Assembly (NCBI RefSeq): GCF_039523795.1
Contig: NZ_BAAAFZ010000125.1
Coordinates: 1 to 64,000 of the forward strand
Origin: Craurococcus roseus
Lineage (GTDB): Bacteria > Pseudomonadota > Alphaproteobacteria > Acetobacterales > Acetobacteraceae
DNA length: 64,000 nucleotides
Direction: 5' to 3'
A model generated the notes under the pieces. It had not been told where the DNA came from and did not search any database. It saw only the letters and a list, made by a program, of their open reading frames with translations. Numbering within the stretch: the stretch's first letter is position 1; each line of letters opens with the position of its first letter. The translations under genes were made by a program, and so were the position numbers. Of this stretch, positions 51,061 through 59,963 are shown one piece after another.

Positions 51061-51648
51061 ATGGCCGACACCTTGGCGCAGCACGGGGCACCCCAGGTCC
51101 CCGAACACGGCCCCGCCACGGACCCGGACGGCGGCGGCGGGACGCGGCGGGACTTCCTGACGCTGACCACGGCCGCCTTCACCGTCGTCGGCCTGGGCGC
51201 GGCGGCGGTGCCCTTCATCGCGTCCATGAACCCGTCGCGCGACGTGCTGGCGCTGGCGAGCACGGAGGTGGACCTGTCGCCCATCGCCGTCGGCTCGGCC
51301 GTCACGATCATGTGGCGCGGCAAGCCGGTCTTCGTGCGGCACCGCACGGCGGAGGAGATCCAGGCGGCCCGCTCCGTCCCGATCTCGCAACTGCCCGACC
51401 CGGCGCCGGACCAGGCGCGCGTCATCAAGGACGAGTGGCTGGTGCTGCTCGGCGTCTGCACGCACCTCGGTTGCGTGCCGCTGGGGCAGAAGCCCAGCGA
51501 CAGCAAGGGCAACTTCGGCGGCTGGTTCTGCCCCTGCCACGGCAGCCATTACGACACCTCCGGCCGCATCCGGCAGGGGCCGGCGCCGGCCAACCTTGAG
51601 GTTCCGGAGTACGTCTTCACCTCAGACACGCAGATCCGCATCGGCTGA
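51061..51648 (+). CDS. petA: Cytochrome bc1 complex Rieske iron-sulfur subunit
   Basis: The protein has 195 residues. A Tat motif, TRRDFLTLTTAAF (residues 28-40), precedes the N-terminal TM anchor. The 2Fe-2S site is C133-T-H135-LG-C138 and C157-P-C159-H160-GS, with both disulfide cysteines present. The hinge SMNPSRDVLALASTEVDLS is canonical. It transfers electrons from ubiquinol to cytochrome c1. First gene of petABC. Confidence 0.97.
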   Translation: MADTLAQHGAPQVPEHGPATDPDGGGGTRRDFLTLTTAAFTVVGLGAAAVPFIASMNPSRDVLALASTEVDLSPIAVGSAVTIMWRGKPVFVRHRTAEEIQAARSVPISQLPDPAPDQARVIKDEWLVLLGVCTHLGCVPLGQKPSDSKGNFGGWFCPCHGSHYDTSGRIRQGPAPANLEVPEYVFTSDTQIRIG

Positions 51649-51684
51649 GGCCTCGGGCCCGCCGGACGTTTCAGGAGCGCCTCC

Positions 51685-52962
51685 ATGGCCATCGGCCTGC
51701 ACGAAAGCGAGTTCAAGAACCCGGTCATTCGCTGGGTGGACGCTCGCCTGCCCATCTTCACCATGATGCAGAAGGAGTACGGGACGTTCCCGACGCCCCG
51801 CAACTTCAACTACTTCTGGAACTTCGGCGGGTTGGCGCTGGTCAACCTGACCATCATGATCGCCACGGGCATTTTCCTGGCGATGAACTACACGGCGCAC
51901 GTGACCTACGCGTTCGACTCGGTCGAGCGCATCATGCGCGACGTGAATTACGGCTGGCTGCTGCGCTACATCCACTCCAACGGCGCCAGCATGTTCTTCA
52001 TCGTGGTCTACATCCACATCTGGCGGGCGCTCTACTACGGCTCCTACAAGGCGCCGCGCGAGCTGCTGTTCATGCTGGGCGTGGTGATCTTCCTGCTGAT
52101 GATGGCCACCGCCTTCCTCGGCTACGTGCTGCCTTGGGGCCAGATGTCCTTCTGGGGCGCCACCGTCATCACCAACCTGTTCAGCGCCATACCGCTGGTC
52201 GGCGAGAGCATAGTGACGTGGCTCTGGGGCGGGTTCAGCGTGGACAACCCGACGCTCAACCGCTTCTACAGCCTGCACTACCTGCTGCCCTTCGTGACCT
52301 TCGGCGTGGTGTTCCTGCACATCGCGGCGCTGCACATCACGGGCTCGAACAACCCGCTCGGCATCGACCCGAAGGGGCCGCAGGACACGCTGCCCTTCCA
52401 CCCGTACTACACGGCCAAGGACAGCGTCGGCCTCGTCGTCTACTTCATCGTCTTCGCGGCGCTGGTGTTCTTCGCGCCGAACCTGCTCGGGCACCCGGAC
52501 AACTACATCCCGGCCAACCCGCTGGTGACGCCGCCGCACATCGTGCCGGAATGGTACTTCCTGCCCTTCTACGCGATCTTGCGCGCGGTGCCGGACAAGC
52601 TCGGCGGCGTGGCGCTGATGGGCGGATCGATCATGATCCTGTTCATCCTGCCCTGGCTCGACACCAGCCCGGTGCGGTCCATGCGTTTCCGCCCCGTGGC
52701 GCGGATCTGCCTGCTGCTGTGGCTCGTGTCCTTCTTCGTGCTGATGTACTGCGGCGCGAAGCCGCCGGAGGAGCCCTACGTCACGATCGCCCGGCTCGCC
52801 ACGCTTTACTACTTCGCCTACTTCCTGGTGATCCTGCCCTTCCTGGGCGCCAAGGAGCGCGGCCTGCCGCTGCCGACCAGCATATCCATGCCGGTGCTGC
52901 GGGGGGCCGGCGGCGGACCGTTGCCGGCGGGCGCGACCGCCAAGCCGATGGAGAAGGCGTGA
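51685..52962 (+). CDS. petB: Cytochrome b of the bc1 complex
   Basis: The protein has 425 residues with eight TM helices. Haem-ligand His pairs lie in WLLRYIHSNGASMFFIVVYIHIWR and RFYSLHYLLPFVTFGVVFLHIAALH. The Qo-site PEWY is in TPPHIVPEWYFLPFYAILR. Length and continuity show the one-piece bc1-type subunit, not split b6/IV. It starts 36 nt after petA and overlaps petC by one base. Confidence 0.98.
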   Translation: MAIGLHESEFKNPVIRWVDARLPIFTMMQKEYGTFPTPRNFNYFWNFGGLALVNLTIMIATGIFLAMNYTAHVTYAFDSVERIMRDVNYGWLLRYIHSNGASMFFIVVYIHIWRALYYGSYKAPRELLFMLGVVIFLLMMATAFLGYVLPWGQMSFWGATVITNLFSAIPLVGESIVTWLWGGFSVDNPTLNRFYSLHYLLPFVTFGVVFLHIAALHITGSNNPLGIDPKGPQDTLPFHPYYTAKDSVGLVVYFIVFAALVFFAPNLLGHPDNYIPANPLVTPPHIVPEWYFLPFYAILRAVPDKLGGVALMGGSIMILFILPWLDTSPVRSMRFRPVARICLLLWLVSFFVLMYCGAKPPEEPYVTIARLATLYYFAYFLVILPFLGAKERGLPLPTSISMPVLRGAGGGPLPAGATAKPMEKA

Positions 52963-53741
52963 TGGCTCTGCGCTCTCGCTTGCGGGCGGCCCTGCTGGCC
53001 GGCGGGCTCGCGCTCGCCGGCGGCGCCGGCCCGGCCTTGGCGGCCGGGGAGGCCCTGCCCCCGCCCGACACCAACTTCTCCTTCGACGGGCTGTTCGGCA
53101 CCTTCGACCGCGCCTCGGCGCAGCGCGGCTTCCAGGTCTACAAGGAGGTCTGCTCCAACTGCCATTCGATGCGGCTGCTCTACTACCGCAACCTGCGGGA
53201 ACTGGGCCTGTCGGACGCCGAGGTGCGGGCCATCGCCGCGACGGTGCAGGTGAACGACGGACCCAACGACGAAGGGCAGATGTTCGAGCGTCCGGGGCGG
53301 CCCTCCGACCGCTTCCGCAGCCCCTTCACCAACGAGAACGCGGCGCGAGCGGCGAACAACGGGGCTTACCCGCCGGACCTGTCCGTCATCACCAAGGCGC
53401 GGGAGCACGGGGCGGACTACATCCACGCGTTGCTCACCGGCTACTCGGACCCTCCCGAAGACTTCCACCTCATGGAGGGGATGAACTACAACAAGTACTT
53501 CGCCGGCCGGCAGATCGCCATGGCACCGCCGATCGCGGGCGAAGGGCAGGTCGAGTACAAGGACGGGACCGCCGCCACCGTCGAGCAGATGTCGAAGGAC
53601 GTGACCACCTTCCTCGCCTGGGCGGCCGAGCCGGAGTTGGAGCAGCGCAAGCAGATGGGTGTCAGGATCATCCTGTTCCTGACCATCCTCGGCGGGTTGG
53701 TCTACGCGGTGAAGCGCAAGATCTGGTCCGACGTGCATTGA
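52962..53741 (+). CDS. petC: Cytochrome c1
   Basis: The protein has 259 residues from ATG 52962 (TGATG overlap with petB). Signal peptide of about 28 residues (LLAGGLALAGGAGPALAAG). Haem c motif C64-S-N-C67-H68 in YKEVCSNCHSM; the distal Met is in the FAGRQIAMAPPI segment. The C-terminal TM anchor (IILFLTILGGLVYAVKRKIW) is intact. Matured by the Ccm system, for which ccmAB are present at 26.3-27.6 kb. Confidence 0.96.
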   Translation: MALRSRLRAALLAGGLALAGGAGPALAAGEALPPPDTNFSFDGLFGTFDRASAQRGFQVYKEVCSNCHSMRLLYYRNLRELGLSDAEVRAIAATVQVNDGPNDEGQMFERPGRPSDRFRSPFTNENAARAANNGAYPPDLSVITKAREHGADYIHALLTGYSDPPEDFHLMEGMNYNKYFAGRQIAMAPPIAGEGQVEYKDGTAATVEQMSKDVTTFLAWAAEPELEQRKQMGVRIILFLTILGGLVYAVKRKIWSDVH

Positions 53742-53782
53742 CCGCGGCGCGCGCTGCCGCGGCGCAGTCCGGGACGATGCGG

Positions 53783-53806
53783 AGGGCCGCCCCAGGGCGG
53801 CCCTTT
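53783..53806 (+). terminator. Terminator-like hairpin after petABC
   Basis: AGGGCCGCC (53783-53791), loop CCAG, GGCGGCCCT (53796-53804), then TT and CC. Strong 9-bp stem, weak T-tract; it sits between convergent petC and the AI-2E family gene. Confidence 0.6.
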
Positions 53807-53822
53807 CCGTGTCCGCCCCTCC

Positions 53823-54854
53823 TCACGCGCCGCCGAGCCGGTCCTCGACGTAGAGCCGCTGCACCGCGACCTTGAGCACCGCGACCAAGGGTGTCGCCAA
53901 CGCCACGCCCAGGGCGCCGAACAGGGTGCCGAACACCGCGACGGCGGCCAGCGTCAGCACCGGCGGCAGGTCCACCGCGCGCCGCTGGATCAAGGGCGCG
54001 AGCACGTACCCCTCGATCGTCTGTATGACGACGTGCACACCCAGCGCCCAGAGCACCATGGTCGTCCCCTGCGCCATGGCGGCGAGGCCGATTGGGACGG
54101 CACCGATGACGGGTCCCAGGTAGGGGATGAAGTTCACCAAGCCTGCCTGCAAGCCGAGCAGGAGGGCGCCCGGCATGCCGATCAGCGCCAGCCCGAGCCA
54201 CATGCTGAGCGCGATCAGAACCACGGCTACCAGTTGCCCGACCAGCCACCAGCGCAGGACGGCGGCCATCTCGTCGAGGACTTCGCCCACGCGCTGACGG
54301 CGGCCGCGCGGCAGCAGGGCCAAGACGCCGCGCCGGTAGATGCCGGGGTCGGCGGCGGCGAACAGGCCGACGAACACCACCACGATGGCGTTGCCCAGCA
54401 GGCCGGAAGCCAGGCTGAAGGCCGAGTAGGCGGTGCCGAACAGCGTGCTCGGGTCGGGGAGGAGAACCTGGGCGAGCGTGCGCTGCTGCCCATCGGCCCC
54501 TTGCGGCGGCGTTACGCCCATGTCCCTGAGTTCGCCGCGCAGCGCCCGCAACTGCTCGCCGATCACGGCGACGAGGCCGTCCGCCTGCGCGACCAGGTTG
54601 TACCCGCCCCAGACGGCGAGCGCCGCCGCCGCAAGCGTCAGCAGCGTGCACACGACGGCCAGCCGCCATCCGCGCCCGACCGGGAGCACGTAGGCCAAGC
54701 CGCGCGTCGCCGCGTCGAGGAGGCCCGCGAACAGCAGACCGGCGAAGAGCAGGAGCAGGGTGCCCGCGGTCTGCCACGCCAAGAAGAGGCCGGCGCCGGC
54801 CGCGAGGGCGACCAGCGCCTGGGCGGCGCCGCGCCGGAACGGGGTGTCCGTCAC
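53823..54854 (-). CDS. AI-2E/TqsA-family transporter
   Basis: The protein has 343 residues, started at GTG 54854. About seven TM segments with the family pattern: two N-terminal TMs (ALVALAAGAGLFLAWQ; LLLLFAGLLFAGLL), a central soluble region, then GLVNFIPYLGPVIGAVPIGLAA and VQTIEGYVLAPLIQRRAV-like late motifs (HVVIQTIEGYVLAPLIQRR). Family members export autoinducer-2, act as Na+/H+ antiporters or are uncharacterised. Nothing in the context points to quorum sensing. Confidence 0.87.
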   Translation of the reverse strand: MTDTPFRRGAAQALVALAAGAGLFLAWQTAGTLLLLFAGLLFAGLLDAATRGLAYVLPVGRGWRLAVVCTLLTLAAAALAVWGGYNLVAQADGLVAVIGEQLRALRGELRDMGVTPPQGADGQQRTLAQVLLPDPSTLFGTAYSAFSLASGLLGNAIVVVFVGLFAAADPGIYRRGVLALLPRGRRQRVGEVLDEMAAVLRWWLVGQLVAVVLIALSMWLGLALIGMPGALLLGLQAGLVNFIPYLGPVIGAVPIGLAAMAQGTTMVLWALGVHVVIQTIEGYVLAPLIQRRAVDLPPVLTLAAVAVFGTLFGALGVALATPLVAVLKVAVQRLYVEDRLGGA

Positions 54855-54933
54855 AGCCGAGGCGTCCTCCCGACGGCTTCGGGCGGCGGACGGTCCGCCG
54901 TTTCCGGGAACCCCGTTCCGGCGGGCCCCATGA

Positions 54934-55098
54934 TCAGCGGCGCGCCGTAGCCCCCGCGTCGAGGCCGGGCGGCGGCAGCGCGGTGCCGCGCTCCACGTCG
55001 CTCCGGGCGGTGGGCGGCGGGGCCGCGCCGCAGGCGCCGGCGGCGAGGAGGGTCAGCAGCAAGGGGAGGGCGGCGCCTTTGGGCATGTGGGTCGTCAT
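54934..55098 (-). CDS. Tiny lipoprotein
   Basis: The precursor has 54 residues from ATG 55098. Signal THMPKGAALPLLLTLLAAGAC with lipidated Cys23; the mature part is only ~32 residues (APPPTARSDVERGTALPPPG). Lies 79 nt upstream of the AI-2E family gene, same strand. Unknown function; the lipobox is the main support. Confidence 0.5.
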   Translation of the reverse strand: MTTHMPKGAALPLLLTLLAAGACGAAPPPTARSDVERGTALPPPGLDAGATARR

Positions 55099-55290
55099 CC
55101 TCGTCGCTGCGGGGCGCGGCGCCCCGCCGGAGCGGTGGTCGGCGGGGTTGGCGGCCATGCGGTCCGCCCCGTAAACAACCGGGCCGGTCGTCGAGACAAC
55201 TTCCTTCCTAGGCCGGCGTTCCGCCGCGCCGCGGTTCCCGGCGGCGGGCGTCCGCCCAGCCACACCCACCAGCGCCGGAGTCCCTCCGCC

Positions 55291-56175
55291 TTGCCCGACA
55301 GCATCGAACCCGTCCTCGGCCTCATCGGCGGCTCCGGCCTCTACGACATCGACGGGCTGGAGGACCGCGAATGGCGGCGCGTCCGCACGCCCTGGGGAGA
55401 GCCTTCGGACGAGTTGCTGTTCGGCCGCTTGGAAGGGGTGCGCTGCGTGTTCCTACCGCGGCACGGCCGGGGGCATCCAGCGCCGCCCTCGGCCTTGAAC
55501 TACCGCGCCAACATCGACGCGTTGAAGCGGTCCGGCGTCACCGAAGTCATCTCCCTCTCCGCCGTCGGCTCGCTGCGAGAGGACCTGCCGCCCGGCCACT
55601 TCGTCATCGTGGACCAGTTCATCGACCGCACCTTCGCGCGGGAGAAGTCCTTCTTCGGCACGGGCTGCGTCGCGCACGTCTCGGTGGCGCACCCGGTCTG
55701 CCCGCGCCTGGGCGACGCGCTGGAGGAGGCCGCGCGCGGCCTCGGCCTGCCGGCCTCGCGGGGCGGCACCTACCTCGTGATGGAAGGGCCGCAATTCTCC
55801 ACCCAGGCGGAGAGCGAGCTGTACCGGCAATGGGGATGCAGCGTGATCGGCATGACCAACATGCCGGAAGCCAAGCTCGCGCGGGAAGCGGAGCTTTGCT
55901 ACGCGACGGTGGCCATGGTCACGGATTTCGACTGCTGGCACCCGGACCACGACCACGTCACGGTGGAGCAGGTCGTGAAGGTCCTGCTCGCCAACGCCGA
56001 CCGCGCGCGGTCCCTCGTGCGGGCGGTGGTGCCGCGGCTGGGCGCGCGGCGCGGCCCCTGCCCCGCCGGCTGCGACCGGGCGCTCGACCACGCCATCATC
56101 ACGGCGCCGGAGCGGCGCGACCCGGCCCTCCTGGCGAAGCTGGATGTTGTAGCCGGGCGGGTGCTAACGGGCTGA
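55291..56175 (+). CDS. mtnP: S-methyl-5'-thioadenosine phosphorylase
   Basis: The protein has 294 residues, started at TTG 55291. VLGLIGGSGLYDIDGLED, FLPRHGRGHPAPPSALNYRANIDAL, SAVGSLREDLPPGHFVIVDQFIDRT, GGTYLVMEGPQFSTQAES and VAMVTDFDCWH are the conserved PNP/MTAP segments, including the MEGPQFST substrate loop. It cleaves methylthioadenosine, the by-product of polyamine synthesis, to adenine and MTR-1-phosphate. The rest of the Met salvage genes are not adjacent. Confidence 0.94.
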   Translation: MPDSIEPVLGLIGGSGLYDIDGLEDREWRRVRTPWGEPSDELLFGRLEGVRCVFLPRHGRGHPAPPSALNYRANIDALKRSGVTEVISLSAVGSLREDLPPGHFVIVDQFIDRTFAREKSFFGTGCVAHVSVAHPVCPRLGDALEEAARGLGLPASRGGTYLVMEGPQFSTQAESELYRQWGCSVIGMTNMPEAKLAREAELCYATVAMVTDFDCWHPDHDHVTVEQVVKVLLANADRARSLVRAVVPRLGARRGPCPAGCDRALDHAIITAPERRDPALLAKLDVVAGRVLTG

Positions 56176-56276
56176 GCCGCTAACTAAATTTCCAACGAAG
56201 CGATTTCCTGTTCACGAAAATCTGAATATGGTGTTCCATCCTCCCGCGATCGTGATCACGAGCAGGGGATTAGATC

Positions 56277-57773
56277 TTGCCGGACACCAACCTCGAAACC
56301 CGCAACCTGCAACCCGGCCTGGACCAGGCCGCGTCGCACACGCGGGGGTCCGTCCTGCTGTTCGGCGACGAGGCCACGGCGCCGCTGTGGCTGTGGCTGG
56401 TCCTTGAGAACGATGAGATCGCGGCGCTGGAAGACGCGCTGCTGGAGCATCTGCGGTCGCCGCTCTTCCCCGCCCGCGTGGGCGAGCGGGCGGTCCACCC
56501 CGGCGACGATGCGGGGCTGCTCGACTTCGCCGCTGCCTTCGCGCCCATAGCGGCCCGGTTCGCGCACGGGCGCGACCTGGTGGTGGCCGCGACCCGCATC
56601 GTGTGTGAACGCGGCGGGCCGCAGTGCCGGCAGGCGGCGCTGGCCTGCATCGAGGCGCTGCAACACCGCCAGCACGCCGAAGCGCGCAACCTGGCCGAGC
56701 CGGGCACGCCGGGGCGGCTGCGGCACTTCGTGTTGGCCTCGCGGCTCTGCGCCGACCTTTGGCTGCGCTTCGTCCCGTCCGTGGATAGCGGCCGGTCGCT
56801 CCCCTCGCGCTTGGCCGACGTGACCGAGACGCGGCCGACCTACCCGCAACCCGCCGCCCCGGCCGTCGCGCCGGCGGCGCCCCTCGACGGCACCGGCGTC
56901 ACCGTGCTCCAGCCCTTCGAGCCGCCGAACGACCGCGCGGAGTGGCAGTCCTACCAACCCCTCGCCGCGCCGATGGCGCTGCGCCGGGTGCCGCGCGATG
57001 CCAGCCGCCGGCTGGCGGCCCTGGCCGACACGGCGCCCGCATTCGCCGCGCCTTTGTCCGAAATCCGCCGCACCCTAGCGCTCGCGGCCCATGCCGGGCG
57101 GCCCTCTCCCCGCTTGCGCCCGATCCTGCTGGTCGGCGCCCCGGGCATCGGCAAGACCTGGTTCGCGCGGCGCTTGGCGCAGGCGCTGGATCTGCCCTTC
57201 GCCGGGCTGAACCTGGGCGGCGCCACCGACAACCGCTGCTTGCAGGGCACGGCGCGCGGCTGGAGCGCGGCCACGCCGGCTTGGCCGATAGCCGAGATGG
57301 CGCGGCTCTCGGCGCCCAACCCGGTGCTGTTCCTCGACGAGGTCGAAAAGGCCGGCGGCCAGCGGGAGAACAACGGCCGCGCCCACGACACGCTGCTGGC
57401 GATGATAGAACCGGAAAGCGCGTCTGCGTGGTTCGACGAGTGCCTGCGCACCACCGCCGACCTGCGCAACGTGTTGTGGATCATGGCCGCGAACGAGACG
57501 CGCGGCATCCCGGCGCCGCTGCTTTCCCGCGTCTCCGTCCACCAGATCGAGCCGCCGCCGGCCAGCGCCTTCCCGACCGTGCTGGCGGGGCTCTTGGGCG
57601 GCATCGCCGGCGACATGGGCTGCGACATCGCCGACCTGCCGGCGCTGGAGCCGGAGACGCAGGACGCGCTGCGCCGCTCCTTCGCCCGCCACCGCAACCT
57701 GCGCCGGCTGCGCGCGTCGGTGGAGGAATGCCTCGGCGTGGCGGCCGAGGCCGTGCTTTCGGCGGCGAACTAG
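56277..57773 (+). CDS. Lon-like AAA ATPase without protease domain
   Basis: The protein has 498 residues, started at TTG 56277 after AGGGG. The first ~230 residues are helical and match nothing I know (LFGDEATAPLWLWLVLENDEIAALEDALLE). A variable Pro/Ala linker follows, then a Lon-type AAA module: Walker A GAPGIGKT (287-294), the Lon-like NLGGATDNRCLQGTARGWSA loop, Walker B VLFLDEVEKAGG and WIMAANETRGIPAPLLSRVSVHQIEPP, the sensor-1/Arg-finger strip. Sequence ends after the AAA lid, so no Ser-Lys protease. The promoter is AT-rich. It may be a chaperone-like or defence ATPase; no partner gene is adjacent. Confidence 0.78.
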   Translation: MPDTNLETRNLQPGLDQAASHTRGSVLLFGDEATAPLWLWLVLENDEIAALEDALLEHLRSPLFPARVGERAVHPGDDAGLLDFAAAFAPIAARFAHGRDLVVAATRIVCERGGPQCRQAALACIEALQHRQHAEARNLAEPGTPGRLRHFVLASRLCADLWLRFVPSVDSGRSLPSRLADVTETRPTYPQPAAPAVAPAAPLDGTGVTVLQPFEPPNDRAEWQSYQPLAAPMALRRVPRDASRRLAALADTAPAFAAPLSEIRRTLALAAHAGRPSPRLRPILLVGAPGIGKTWFARRLAQALDLPFAGLNLGGATDNRCLQGTARGWSAATPAWPIAEMARLSAPNPVLFLDEVEKAGGQRENNGRAHDTLLAMIEPESASAWFDECLRTTADLRNVLWIMAANETRGIPAPLLSRVSVHQIEPPPASAFPTVLAGLLGGIAGDMGCDIADLPALEPETQDALRRSFARHRNLRRLRASVEECLGVAAEAVLSAAN

Positions 57774-57789
57774 GGGGTCGCCGCGGACA

Positions 57790-57847
57790 CCGCCGGGGTT
57801 GAAGCCGCGCCGCCGCGGGGGTCGCGGCGGCGCGGCTCCCCCGGCGG
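57790..57847. terminator. Long GC hairpin after the AAA gene
   Basis: Outer stem CCGCCGGGG (57790-57798) with CCCCGGCGG (57839-57847), inner perfect 15-bp stem 57803-57817 with 57823-57837 and a GGGGT loop: 24 pairs with a small bulge. It starts 17 nt after the stop. No T-run, so a Rho-assisted or mRNA-stabilising 3' end. Confidence 0.6.
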
Positions 57848-58244
57848 GGCGTCCTCCCTGCCGCCGTGGCGATCCGATTCGCGCCGGATCGCCGCCGCGA
57901 AGCCCCTCGGCGCGAGGACCCGATCACCCGATACCGGCCACCACCGTGCCCGACACCGGCCGAAGCCGGGAGCGGCGGCTCGCCTGCACGCAGGGGCCGC
58001 GCGAACCGCGACTTCCGAGGTCCGGCGGGCATCGCGGCGTCCCGACCCCGGCGAAACGCCCGGCCGCCGACCGCCGGTGACAGACCGGGCGGCAGCGGGC
58101 TAGCCTCGGCCGCGACGGACGGGGCTGCCGGGAACGGCCGGACTTGCGGGTCGCGGCCCGATCCTGCCGCCGCACGATGTTTGCCAAGCGTCCGTCTGCC
58201 CTAGCGTGTGTTCCCAACGAGAAACATCGGCGGGGGGTGGATTC
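57848..58244. other. 397-nt gap before the BVMO gene
   Basis: GC-rich space. Open frames are Arg/Pro-rich and not credible. The last 60 nt are less GC-rich and should hold the BVMO promoter, but no clear boxes were found. Confidence 0.5.
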
Positions 58245-59888
58245 ATGTCCCAGACGACGCTCGACAAGGCACCGGCGGACGGCGGCGCGGCCGTCCGGAA
58301 ACTCGACGCGCTCATCATCGGCGCGGGCGTGGCGGGCCTCTACCAGTTGCACCAGCTCCGCGGGCAAGGGCTCGACGTCCGCGCCTACGACACGGCTTCG
58401 AACGTCGGCGGCACGTGGTACTGGAACCGGTACCCGGGCGCCAAGTTCGACTCGGAGGCCTACATCTACCAGTACCTGTTCTCCGAGGACCTCTACAAAG
58501 GCTGGAGCTGGAGCGAGAAGTTCCCCGGCCAGCCCGAGATCGAGCGCTGGCTCAACTACGTCGCCGACCGGCTCGACCTGCGGAAGGACATCCAGTTCAA
58601 CACGACGGTCACCGGCGCGCGCTTCGACGAGGCGACGAACCGCTGGACGGTGGAGACCGACACGGGCGAGACGATCGACACGCAATTCCTGGTGACGTGC
58701 GGCGGGATGCTGTCGGCGCCGCTCACCGACCTCTTCCCCGGGCAGGACACCTTCAAGGGGCGGCTCGTCCACACCGGCCGCTGGCCGAAGGAGGAGGTGG
58801 ACCTCGCCGGCAAGCGCGTGGGCGTCGTCGGCGTCGGCGCGACCGGCATCCAGGTCATCCAGACCATCGCGGACCAGGTCGGGCACCTGAAGGTCTTCGT
58901 GCGGACGCCGCAGTACGTCGTCGCCATGAAGAGCCCGAAGTACGGCCCGGAGGAGGCCGCGGCCTACAAGGCGCGCTTCCAGGAGCTCAAGCGCACGCTC
59001 CCGAACACCTTCACCGGCTTCGAGTACGACTTCGTCCACAAATGGGCGGACCTGACGCCCGAAAAGCGGCGCGAGGTGATGGAGGAGATCTGGGAGGACG
59101 GCTCGCTCAAGCTGTGGCTGGCGTCCTTCGCCGAGATGTTCTTCGACCCGTCGGTGAACGAGGAGATCTCCGAGTTCGTGCGCGGGAAGATGCGAGCGCG
59201 GCTCAAGGACCCGAAGCTCATCGACCTGTTGATCCCCAAAGACTACGGGTTCGGCACGCACCGGGTGCCGCTCGAATCCGGCTACCTCGAAACCTACCTC
59301 CGCCCGAACGTCGAAGCCGTCAACGTGAGGGACAACCCGATCGCGCGCGTGGTGCCGGAGGGCGTCCAGACGGCGGACGGCACGGTCCACGAGCTCGACG
59401 TCATCATCCTGGCGACCGGCTTCGACGCCGGCACCGGCGCGCTGACCCGCATCGACATCCGCGGCCGCGGCGGGCGGTCGCTGAAGGAGGACTGGGGGCG
59501 AGACATCCGCACCACCATGGGCTTGCAGGTCCACGGCTACCCGAACCTGTTCACCACGGCGACGCCACTCGCCCCCTCGGCCGCGCTCTGCAACATGACC
59601 ACTTGCCTCCAGCAACAGACCGAGTGGATCAGCGGCTGCATCCGTCACATGCGGGAGAACGGCCTCACGGTCTGCGAGCCGACCAAGGAGATGGAGGACG
59701 GCTGGGTGGCGCACCACGACGAAACCGCCAGCGCGAACCTGATCTCCAAGACGACCTCGTGGTACCTGGGGTCGAACGTCGCCGGGAAGCCGCGCCGGGT
59801 GCTGTCCTACACGGGCGGCGTCGGCGCCTACCGGAAGAAGTGCGCCGAGGTGGCCGAGGGCGGCTACCAGGGCTTCGCCATGCGCTGA
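58245..59888 (+). CDS. Baeyer-Villiger monooxygenase
   Basis: The protein has 547 residues. FAD Rossmann GAGVAG (26-31) in LDALIIGAGVAGLYQLHQL, NADPH Rossmann GVGATG (196-201), and between them the BVMO fingerprint FKGRLVHTGRWP (170-181, FxGxxxHTxxWP). NVGGTWYWNRYPGAKFDSEAYIYQY is the class pattern of cyclohexanone/phenylacetone monooxygenases. It inserts oxygen next to a ketone to give an ester or lactone. The next gene encodes an esterase, making a ketone-to-ester-to-acid plus alcohol route likely. Confidence 0.95.
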   Translation: MSQTTLDKAPADGGAAVRKLDALIIGAGVAGLYQLHQLRGQGLDVRAYDTASNVGGTWYWNRYPGAKFDSEAYIYQYLFSEDLYKGWSWSEKFPGQPEIERWLNYVADRLDLRKDIQFNTTVTGARFDEATNRWTVETDTGETIDTQFLVTCGGMLSAPLTDLFPGQDTFKGRLVHTGRWPKEEVDLAGKRVGVVGVGATGIQVIQTIADQVGHLKVFVRTPQYVVAMKSPKYGPEEAAAYKARFQELKRTLPNTFTGFEYDFVHKWADLTPEKRREVMEEIWEDGSLKLWLASFAEMFFDPSVNEEISEFVRGKMRARLKDPKLIDLLIPKDYGFGTHRVPLESGYLETYLRPNVEAVNVRDNPIARVVPEGVQTADGTVHELDVIILATGFDAGTGALTRIDIRGRGGRSLKEDWGRDIRTTMGLQVHGYPNLFTTATPLAPSAALCNMTTCLQQQTEWISGCIRHMRENGLTVCEPTKEMEDGWVAHHDETASANLISKTTSWYLGSNVAGKPRRVLSYTGGVGAYRKKCAEVAEGGYQGFAMR

Positions 59889-59963
59889 CCGCGCGAGGCA
59901 AGGCGGCGGAGCGCTGCCGCCGCCCCGCACCGAACAAACAACTGAACGACGGGAGGAACGACC

